DNA from: CAYGZA01 sp964354135
Lineage (GTDB): Bacteria; Planctomycetota; Planctomycetia; Pirellulales; Thermoguttaceae
Reading direction: 5' to 3'
Length of the DNA stretch: 5,992 nucleotides
Assembly: GCA_964354135.1 (NCBI GenBank)
Contig: CAYGZA010000366.1
Coordinates: 1-5,992 of the forward strand
In this document: positions 1 to 5,453 of the stretch, piece by piece
Layout: every line of letters starts with the position of its first letter
How positions within the stretch are numbered: the stretch's first letter is position 1
The notes under the pieces: generated by a model
What the model was told of the DNA's origin: nothing
Seen by the model: the letters and a program-made list of their open reading frames with translations, nothing else
Database searches by the model: none
Position numbers and translations under genes: made by a program

Positions 1-1040
1 CCATGCGGCATACCCTCTACCGCAACAACGGGGACGGCACCTTCACCGACGTCAGCATCGAATCGGGCATCGGCAAGCATCCCGGCACCGGGATGGGAGT
101 GATGTGCGCCGATTACGACGACGACGGCGATTCGGACGTCTTCGTGCTCAACGACGCCTTTGGGAACTTCTGTTTCCAAAACGACGGCAGCGGCCGCTTT
201 GAAGAAATCGGCTTGCTGAACGGCTTCAAGTACAACGGCAACGGCGTTGAGCTGGGCAGCATGGGCGTCGACTGCGCTGACTATGACAACGACGGCCGGC
301 TCGACTTCTTCCAGACCTCGTACTACGGGGAGTTGCCCGTGCTCTTCCGAAACCTGGGAAACGGCATTCTGGAAGACGCCACGGCTGCCGCCGGGGCCGG
401 CGAGGCGACGCTGAACAACGTCAAGTGGGGATGCGGCTTCGTCGATTTCGACAACGACGGACACAAGGACCTCTTCGTCGGCATGGGCCACCTGCTGGAC
501 AACGTGGAACTCTTCGACAAGAACACCTCCTACGAGGCCCGCTGCGTGCTCTTGAGGAACGCCGGCGACGGCAAGTTCGCGGACGTCTCGGACCTGGCCG
601 GCGACGGGCTGAAGGTCAGCGTCGTCGCCCGGGGCGTCGCCTTCGACGACCTGGACAACGACGGCCGCGTCGACGTGGTGATCCTCAGCTCGCGGCGGCC
701 GCCGGTGATCCTGCGGAACGAGTCGGCCACCGGGAACCACTGGCTCCAGATCCGGCTCCGCGGCGTGAAGACCAATCGCGACGGCGTCGGCGCCCGCGTC
801 AAGGTCACTGCCGGCGACTTGGTGCAAATCGACGAGGTCCACAGCGGCCGGGGCTACCAGAGCCACTTCGGGTCCCGGCTGCACTTCGGCCTGGGGAAAC
901 GTGCCCGCGTGGACCGCGTCGAGGTCCGCTGGATCGGCGGCGGAGTCGACGTCTTCGAAGACGTCGGCACGAACCGGCTCGTGACGCTCACCGAAGGGAC
1001 TTCCCGACCGGCGCCGCCCGGTTTCCCCGCAGGAAACTGA
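1..1040 (+). CDS. CRTAC1-like FG-GAP/VCBS propeller protein with ASPIC/UnbV domain, 5' end cut by window edge
   Basis: The reading frame (codons from base 3) is open to the left edge and ends with TGA at 1038-1040; 345 residues are visible. The ATG at base 3 is very unlikely to be the start, because it aligns with an internal position (about residue 215) of the complete paralogue at 2575-4281. About 214 N-terminal residues, including the signal peptide and three propeller blades, should therefore lie outside. Four calcium-loop motifs of the DxDxDGxxD type are seen at visible residues 37-45, 93-101, 148-156 and 216-224, each preceded by an L(F/Y)RNxGxGxF-type strand. An ASPIC/UnbV domain occupies about 257-331 (GVGARVKV, HSGRGYQSHFGSRLHFGLG, VDRVEVRWIGG). 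Family members are exported and often calcium-binding; the bacterial role is not established. The tail after LTLTEGT is short and proline-rich and differs from the paralogue. The family call is firm; the function is unknown. Confidence 0.93.
   Translation, partial: MRHTLYRNNGDGTFTDVSIESGIGKHPGTGMGVMCADYDDDGDSDVFVLNDAFGNFCFQNDGSGRFEEIGLLNGFKYNGNGVELGSMGVDCADYDNDGRLDFFQTSYYGELPVLFRNLGNGILEDATAAAGAGEATLNNVKWGCGFVDFDNDGHKDLFVGMGHLLDNVELFDKNTSYEARCVLLRNAGDGKFADVSDLAGDGLKVSVVARGVAFDDLDNDGRVDVVILSSRRPPVILRNESATGNHWLQIRLRGVKTNRDGVGARVKVTAGDLVQIDEVHSGRGYQSHFGSRLHFGLGKRARVDRVEVRWIGGGVDVFEDVGTNRLVTLTEGTSRPAPPGFPAGN
621..1000 (+). repeat. Direct repeat, copy 1: 3' part of first CRTAC1 gene
   Basis: This coding segment matches 3835-4214 without a gap, at offset +3214. 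My hand count gives 32 differences in 380 positions, about 92% identity. It covers the last calcium loop and the whole ASPIC/UnbV domain. One run of 49 bases (670-718) is identical to 3884-3932, including all third codon positions. It is a paralogous duplication rather than a mobile element, since I see no terminal inverted repeats or target duplications. Confidence 0.85.
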
Positions 1041-1205
1041 GGCCCCGTCGAGACTCCTCGCTCGCTCTATCGCAAGCCTTTCCAGACCCAGGTAGGCGCT
1101 TCTTCGTACGTGAACCGGACCGTGTCGCCCGGATCGAGTGTGAAGCTCTGGCCGGCAGTCCAACTCCTGCCGAGCCGCACTGGCGGCAATCGCAGGTCCA
1201 AACGG

Positions 1206-1230
1206 GCTCGGCGGAAGCCTCGCCCTCCCG
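1206..1230. repeat. Short intergenic repeat unit of planctomycete type (single copy here)
   Basis: The 25-mer begins GCTCGGCGGAAGCCTCGC and ends CCTCCCG. Read on the minus strand it would encode REGEASAEP. I remember near-identical GCTCGGCGG(G/A)AGCCTCGCCCTCCC strings, and spurious EGEA(P/S)AEP peptides, as very common in intergenic DNA of planctomycete genomes. That is recollection, not a search. It forms an imperfect inverted repeat (GGCGAGGC against GCCGAGCC with four bases between). Only one copy is visible in this window, so its repeat nature cannot be shown from the sequence itself. Confidence 0.45.
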
Positions 1231-1262
1231 ATGTTGTCCAGCAGATCTATGGGGAGTTGCCA

Positions 1263-1279
1263 CGTGGCCCGTGGCCACG
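1263..1279. repeat. Perfect 7-bp inverted repeat (hairpin) upstream of the promoter
   Basis: CGTGGCC (1263-1269) and GGCCACG (1273-1279) flank a 3-base loop. It overlaps a 10-base palindrome, GCCACGTGGC (1259-1268), and is followed by another, GCGCCGGCGC (1279-1288). It lies about 60 bases upstream of the -35 box. No T-tract follows, so a Rho-independent terminator is not supported. An operator or simply chance in GC-rich DNA are both possible. Confidence 0.3.
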
Positions 1280-1338
1280 CGCCGGCGCCACCAGACCACC
1301 CGGCAGGGCAGGTCTCGCCGGACATTCTTGCTCGCGCA

Positions 1339-1367
1339 TTGACGGTGTTCGGCAGGCTACCTACAAT
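1339..1367 (+). promoter_or_regulatory. Sigma-70-type promoter for the TPR/CRTAC1 operon
   Basis: A -35 box TTGACG (1339-1344, five of six to consensus) and a -10 box TACAAT (1362-1367, five of six) are separated by exactly 17 bases. This is a near-ideal housekeeping promoter in DNA where AT-rich hexamers are rare. Transcription would start near 1373-1376, leaving a leader of about 58 bases before the GTG at 1433. It faces the operon and lies in the only gap before it, so it probably drives both the TPR and the CRTAC1 genes. Confidence 0.72.
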
Positions 1368-1432
1368 CGTGAGGATCTCAATGACACCTCAAAGCGGGCT
1401 TTGGCAAGCGCTGAGGGTGGGGGGACTCCGCG

Positions 1433-2578
1433 GTGGAAGACCGGGGGGGTTCAGACCGCCGCTGGGACCGCGAGAATCTGTCGCAAGACGGGTCTTCTGG
1501 CACCCTCGCACGACCTTCGCGGCTTCTTCCTGCCGTGGGCTTGCTGTGCCTGGGAATCGCGGTCTTCGTGACCGCGCGTTTCCTGTCGCAAATGCACCGT
1601 CCCAACGAGGCCCCCTCGGACCGGGACAGCGGCCAGGCACAGGCGACGCCCGCCGAGCGGCAGGCGCCGCGCAAAGAGCCGGCTGAGTTGTCCGTGAGCC
1701 CTTCCGTCGACGCCAGGTCGCGTCCGCCGGCAACCGTCGAGCAGTTGACCGCCGAGGCGGAGCAGGTTGCCCGGGACCTCGGCGAATCCTTGCCTAAGAG
1801 CGCCGAAGCGCTCGCCCTGATCGGGCGCATCTACTTCCGGTTCAACAACACCGCCAAAGCGACCGAGCACTGGGAAAAGTGCCTGGCGATCGATCCCGGC
1901 TTCGCCGATGCCTACCGGTGCCTGGGATTGGCCGCCCGCGCGCGCGGCGACTACGACGCCGCCATCGCGCACTTCCGGAAGGCCCTGGCCTGCAATCCCG
2001 CCATGCGCGACGTGCCCGGGCTTATGGCCCATGCGTTTCTGAGCGTCGGCAAAGCGGCGGAGGCGGCAGCCGCGCTGGAAAAGACCGCGTCCGCGGTCTC
2101 CCGCTCGCCATCGGATCTCGTCCTGCTCGGGCAGAGCTACCTGCAACTGGAGGAATACGGAAAGGCCAAGGCGAGTTTCGAGGCCGCCATGGCCGCCGCT
2201 CCCGGTCTTGGCAGTGCCTGCTACGGCCTGTCGCAGGCGCTGGCGCGGCTGGGGGAGGTGGAGAAGAGCAGGGAAATGGCGGAGAAGTTCTTCCGCATGA
2301 AGACGCAGGAGGTGGACAACGTGCGTGCCCGCCTCCGCGATTCGGACGTGGAAAGCGTCCGCACGGCAGTGGCCGTCTTCTGCTTCGAGGCCGCGAGGGT
2401 CTACGCGACGCACGGCAAGCTGGAGAAGTCCGAGGAGCACCTCCTCAAAGCCCTCGCCGCGGAGCCGAAGAACTCCGAGCTGCGGGCAACTCTGGACAGG
2501 TTCCGTTTGCAGTACGGCCGTCCGAGAGGGTCGGGCAACGCGCCCAAAGGTGGAAAACGCAATGGGGTAGTCCCATGA
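1433..2578 (+). CDS. Membrane-anchored tetratricopeptide repeat (TPR) protein
   Basis: This is a 381-residue protein with an N-terminal hydrophilic stretch (1-30) and one hydrophobic segment (about 31-51, LLPAVGLLCLGIAVFV...) serving as a membrane anchor. A proline/charge-rich linker (about 55-105) follows, then about six TPR units near 124-157, 158-190, 193-224, 226-258, 259-290 and 313-346. The second and fourth are the clearest (AYRCLGLAARARGDYDAAIAHF; LLGQSYLQLEEYGKAKASF). The tail is basic. TPR arrays bind proteins; no enzyme motif is seen. The start is GTG, because an in-frame TGA lies at 1412-1414 and the next in-frame ATG (1592) would remove the membrane segment. The G-run at 1419-1424 is a plausible but imperfect ribosome site. 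The stop overlaps the next gene's ATG (ATGA), so the two are translationally coupled. I infer that the repeats face the periplasm, where the exported partner is found. The partner and pathway are unknown. Confidence 0.88.
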   Translation: MEDRGGSDRRWDRENLSQDGSSGTLARPSRLLPAVGLLCLGIAVFVTARFLSQMHRPNEAPSDRDSGQAQATPAERQAPRKEPAELSVSPSVDARSRPPATVEQLTAEAEQVARDLGESLPKSAEALALIGRIYFRFNNTAKATEHWEKCLAIDPGFADAYRCLGLAARARGDYDAAIAHFRKALACNPAMRDVPGLMAHAFLSVGKAAEAAAALEKTASAVSRSPSDLVLLGQSYLQLEEYGKAKASFEAAMAAAPGLGSACYGLSQALARLGEVEKSREMAEKFFRMKTQEVDNVRARLRDSDVESVRTAVAVFCFEAARVYATHGKLEKSEEHLLKALAAEPKNSELRATLDRFRLQYGRPRGSGNAPKGGKRNGVVP

Positions 2579-4281
2579 TCCGGTGCCGGACTGCGATGGG
2601 AGCGCTGGTCTGCCTTCTCTCCGCGGCAAGGGGCGAAGGCCCTATTGTCCTCCGCGACGTGACGAAGCAGATCGGAATCACCTTCCAGCACACCGACGGC
2701 TCCAGCGGCCGGCGATACATCGTGGAGACCGTGGCCGGGGGACTGGCGACCTTCGACTACGACGGCGACGGGAAGATCGACGTCTATTTCCTCAACGGCG
2801 CTCCACTGCCGGGGGCGAAGGCCGGCACGCCGCCCAAGGACGCCCTCTACCGCAACCTCGGGGGCTGGAAGTTCGCCGACGCGTCGGACAGAGCGGGCGT
2901 GGGGGAGGCCGGCTACGGGCTGGGCATCTGCATCGGCGACTACGACGGCGACGGGCATCCCGACATCTATCTCTCCAATTACGGCCCCAACGTGCTCTAC
3001 CGCAACAACGGCGACGGGACCTTCAGCGACGTGACCACGAGGGCCGGCGTCGGCCGGGGGCACAAGGTCGGCGCGGGAGCGAACTTCCTCGACATCGACG
3101 GCGACGGCGACCTGGACCTCTACGTCGCCAATTACGTCGTCTTCACCTACGAAAACCACCGCGTGCGGCTGGAGGCCGGTCGCCCCAGGTATTCGGGCCC
3201 CCGCGATTATCCCCAGCAGCCCGCCAACCTCTTCCGCAACAACGGCGACGGCACGTTCGGCGACGTTTCCGCGGAGTCGGGAATCGGCGCCCACGCCGGG
3301 TCCGGAATGGGAACCGTCTGCTTCGACTACGACGGCGACGGCCGCACGGACATCTTCGTCTGCAACGACTCGCACCGCAACTTCCTCTTTCACAACGACG
3401 GCGCCGGAAAGCTCACCGAGGCGGCCCTCTTTGCCGGAGTCGCCTACAACTCGTTCGGCGACTCCGTAGCCAGCATGGGCGCCGACTGCGGCGACTACGA
3501 CAACGACGGCCGGCTCGACCTCTTCATGACCGACTTCCAGGGACAGTTTCCCATCCTCTTCCGGAACCTGGGCCGCGGCATGTTCGAGGACGTCACGCTG
3601 CGGGCCGGCGTGGGGCGGGGCACCCTGAACAACGTCAAGTGGGGCTGCGGCCTGGTCGATTTCGACAACGACGGATACAAGGACATCTTTTTCGGCTGCG
3701 GTCACATCGACGACAACGTCGAGCTGATCGACGATTCCACGTCCTACCTCGCGAGGCCCGTTCTCCTGCGCAACGCCGGCGACGGGAAGTTCGTCAACGT
3801 TTCGGACTCCAGCGGCGACGGGATGAAAGTGAAAGCGGTCGCCCGGGGCATCGCGTTCGACGACCTGGACAACGACGGCCGCATCGACGTGGTGATCCTC
3901 AGCTCGCGGCGGCCGCCGGTGATCCTGCGGAATGAGTCGGCCACGGGGAACCACTGGCTTCAACTCCAGCTCCGCGGCGTGAAGACCAACCGCGACGGCG
4001 TCGGTGCCCGCGTCAAGGTCACTACCGGCGACCTGGTGCAAATCGACGAGGTCCACAGCGGCAGCGGCTACCAGAGCCACTTCGGCTCGCGGCTGCACTT
4101 CGGCCTGGGGAAGCGGGACCGCGTGGACCGCGTCGAGGTCCGCTGGATCGGCGGCGGCGTGGACGTCTTCGAGAACGTCGGCGTCGACCGGCTCCTGACG
4201 CTCACCGAGGGGACGGGGAAGAGCGGTCCGCGGGAGCTTCTTTCGACCGCGGCGTCCAAGGCACCGCCCGGCCGTCCTTGA
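2575..4281 (+). CDS. CRTAC1-like secreted protein: seven-bladed FG-GAP/VCBS propeller plus ASPIC/UnbV domain
   Basis: This complete protein has 568 residues. The frame is open upstream to 1879, but the ATG at 2575 is chosen because it overlaps the TPR stop as ATGA and begins a signal-peptide-like stretch: basic residues R3 and R5, then a hydrophobic core MGALVCLLSAA, with probable cleavage near residue 20. Seven calcium-loop motifs (DxDxDGxxD) lie at 61-69, 122-130, 173-181, 251-259, 307-315, 362-370 and 430-438, matching a seven-bladed propeller. Most are followed or preceded by (L/F)RNxGDGxFxDV-type strands. An ASPIC/UnbV domain is at about 470-545. The family is named after human cartilage acidic protein 1; bacterial members are exported and their role is unproven. 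A ligand-binding or adhesion surface is inference. It is a paralogue of the gene at 1-1040. Its last 80 bases overlap the convergent binding-protein gene, and its extra tail (about 548-568) lies beyond the conserved domain. Confidence 0.94.
   Translation: MIRCRTAMGALVCLLSAARGEGPIVLRDVTKQIGITFQHTDGSSGRRYIVETVAGGLATFDYDGDGKIDVYFLNGAPLPGAKAGTPPKDALYRNLGGWKFADASDRAGVGEAGYGLGICIGDYDGDGHPDIYLSNYGPNVLYRNNGDGTFSDVTTRAGVGRGHKVGAGANFLDIDGDGDLDLYVANYVVFTYENHRVRLEAGRPRYSGPRDYPQQPANLFRNNGDGTFGDVSAESGIGAHAGSGMGTVCFDYDGDGRTDIFVCNDSHRNFLFHNDGAGKLTEAALFAGVAYNSFGDSVASMGADCGDYDNDGRLDLFMTDFQGQFPILFRNLGRGMFEDVTLRAGVGRGTLNNVKWGCGLVDFDNDGYKDIFFGCGHIDDNVELIDDSTSYLARPVLLRNAGDGKFVNVSDSSGDGMKVKAVARGIAFDDLDNDGRIDVVILSSRRPPVILRNESATGNHWLQLQLRGVKTNRDGVGARVKVTTGDLVQIDEVHSGSGYQSHFGSRLHFGLGKRDRVDRVEVRWIGGGVDVFENVGVDRLLTLTEGTGKSGPRELLSTAASKAPPGRP
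3835..4214 (+). repeat. Direct repeat, copy 2: 3' part of second CRTAC1 gene
   Basis: This is the partner of 621-1000, in the same orientation and 3214 bases downstream. It encodes the seventh calcium loop and the ASPIC/UnbV domain. Identity is highest at 3865-3954 (3 differences in 90 bases by hand count) and falls towards both ends, for example 9 differences in the 44 bases 4155-4198. Confidence 0.85.
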
Positions 4282-5452
4282 TCGTTGCCAGCCGGACCGG
4301 CCGCGTATTGCCTCCCAGGGCGTCCCAGCGGAGGCTCCCTGCAACGCCTTCCCACGGCGACAGGTCGCGGAGGGCGTCGCCGATCCGGGCGCGGTTCAAG
4401 CCTGCCCTGCGCACGGCGGCAGCGAGCAGGTGGACCGCGTCGTAGGTGCAGGCGGCGGCGTAGTCGGGGGACCGCTGGAATCGCCTCTTGAATTCTTCCT
4501 GGAACGCGGGCCACCGCTTGCCGGGCTCGACCAATAGCGGGAAGACGACGCCCTCGGCCGCCCGGCCGGCTTCCTCAACGAAGCGGCGGCGCCCCATGGC
4601 CGGCCCCCCAAACACTTCGCCCGCGAAACCGGCTTCGCGGAGTCCCCGCACGAGCCTGGCGCTGGCCGCGGCGTCCGCGACGAGCACCACGGCCGCGGGC
4701 CTCGACTGTGGAACGCGGGCCGTCAGCTCGGAGAGGTCGCCGGTCGATGCCTTGTACCCGTACTGGAACTGCGGCGCGAGCTGCCGTCTGGTCAGCGCAC
4801 GGTTGAGCTCCGCCATGAAGCACCGGGAGTCGTGATCTTCCGACAGGACCACCACGAACGGCTTTCCGCCCGCGCGGGCGGCCAGCTCCGCGGCAAGGGC
4901 AGGGGCCTGCAACTGGTCGCCGGGCAATAGCGAGAAGATCCACGGCACGACCGCCGAGTTCGCCGTCCTGTCCGTGCTTGCCGCCGAGACCAACGGAAGC
5001 CGGGCCTTGGCCACGACCTGCTCGGCCAGGTGCGTCGTCGGGCCGTCGATCCCTCCAAGGATCGCCCAGACATTGTCCTTGTAGACCATCCGGGTCACGT
5101 GGGCTGCGCCGGCGGTCCAGGGACTGTCGGACCAACCGGAGACGAGGCGGAACGGCTTCCCCCGATAGCCGCCCTGCCGATTGACCTCCTCGACGGCCAG
5201 CGTGGCGGCGCACCAGAGGTCGCCGCCCTGGGGATGGGCCGGGTCGCTCGGGCCGAAGTACCCGATCCGCACTTCCTGAACGTCCTCGGGGTCCGGCAGC
5301 TCGCGTCCCGGGCCGGCGTAGTCCAGCGGTCGCGTGCGCCGGTCGAAGTGGACGTTCTTCGCGTCGGGCAGCTTCGCTGGCGGCGGATCCGCCCATGCCG
5401 CGAGCCAGAAATGCCCGACCATCCAGAGCGCGGTCAAGAGCCTCGTTGTCAT
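4202..5452 (-). CDS. LivJ-like periplasmic substrate-binding protein (Peripla_BP_6 family)
   Basis: This is a 416-residue protein. The ATG at 5452-5450 is preferred to one 12 codons upstream because it starts one base after the neighbour's TAG stop and gives a clear signal peptide (MTTRLLTALWMVGHFWLAAWA, cleaved after A21). A proline-rich linker (22-60) precedes the first strand, VRIGYFGP (61-68). A GGY.GKPFRLV segment (94-104), GGIDGPTTHLAEQVV (133-147), and the pocket-type LPLVSAAST (152-160) followed by WIFSLLPGD match the type I bilobal fold of branched-chain amino acid and amide binding proteins. The C-terminal signature is TYDAVHLLAAAVRRAGL (336-352). Length is typical. Family members deliver a solute to a LivHMGF-type ABC transporter or act as sensors. 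The ligand cannot be read here, and no permease or ATPase gene is visible. The 3' end lies inside the convergent CRTAC1 gene by 80 bases. Confidence 0.9.
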   Translation of the reverse strand: MTTRLLTALWMVGHFWLAAWADPPPAKLPDAKNVHFDRRTRPLDYAGPGRELPDPEDVQEVRIGYFGPSDPAHPQGGDLWCAATLAVEEVNRQGGYRGKPFRLVSGWSDSPWTAGAAHVTRMVYKDNVWAILGGIDGPTTHLAEQVVAKARLPLVSAASTDRTANSAVVPWIFSLLPGDQLQAPALAAELAARAGGKPFVVVLSEDHDSRCFMAELNRALTRRQLAPQFQYGYKASTGDLSELTARVPQSRPAAVVLVADAAASARLVRGLREAGFAGEVFGGPAMGRRRFVEEAGRAAEGVVFPLLVEPGKRWPAFQEEFKRRFQRSPDYAAACTYDAVHLLAAAVRRAGLNRARIGDALRDLSPWEGVAGSLRWDALGGNTRPVRLATIKDGRAVPWTPRSKEAPADRSSPSPR

Positions 5453-5453
5453 G

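Larger units (their letters stand above)
1041..1432. other. Intergenic region, 392 bp, no convincing gene
   Basis: This lies between the end of the first CRTAC1 gene and the GTG of the TPR gene. Several frames are open on both strands, but none encodes a recognisable domain; their arginine- and proline-rich translations look like GC-rich shadow frames. The first ~160 bases hold only weak structure, for example a 6-bp stem with an 8-base loop (CGGCAG at 1153-1158, CTGCCG at 1167-1172). No T-tract follows, so it cannot be called a terminator. Further right lie a dispersed-type repeat (1206-1230), a palindromic cluster (1259-1288) and a strong promoter (1339-1367). Given the promoter, the first CRTAC1 gene and the TPR gene are probably separate transcription units. 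Confidence 0.7.

Noticed and set aside
1153..1172. Stem-loop after the first CRTAC1 gene as a terminator
   Set aside because: The stem is only 6 bp with an 8-base loop and no T-tract, and it lies more than 110 bases after the stop. It cannot be supported as a terminator.
988..1299. A 103-residue minus-strand frame across the intergenic gap
   Set aside because: It contains the REGEASAEP repeat translation and no domain, and it runs into the 3' end of the first CRTAC1 gene. It looks like a typical spurious ORF over repeat DNA.
1110..1571. Plus-strand frames across the intergenic gap and the TPR 5' end (1110-1571 and 1231-1686)
   Set aside because: They are rich in arginine, proline and glycine with no domain, and they run into the TPR gene in the wrong frame. 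They are noted only for the start ambiguity at 1381.
1879..2574. Upstream extension of the second CRTAC1 frame to an ATG at 1879, which would give an 800-residue protein
   Set aside because: The extension overlaps the TPR gene, is arginine/glycine-rich noise, and would bury the signal peptide that begins at 2575.
1451..2629. A 392-residue open frame on the minus strand opposite the TPR gene
   Set aside because: It has no recognisable domain and is opposite six clear TPR units. It is explained by high GC at third codon positions.
2755..3888. Repeated GACGGCGACGGC-like strings as a CRISPR or tandem DNA repeat
   Set aside because: They are the codons of calcium-binding loops in an open reading frame, spaced irregularly by protein blade length, and not separated by unique spacers of constant size.
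2401..4344. A 647-residue open frame on the minus strand opposite the second CRTAC1 gene
   Set aside because: It is an antisense shadow of GAC/GGC/AAC-rich calcium-loop codons. Its translation is low-complexity valine/alanine/aspartate and has no domain, while the plus strand encodes a clear conserved protein.
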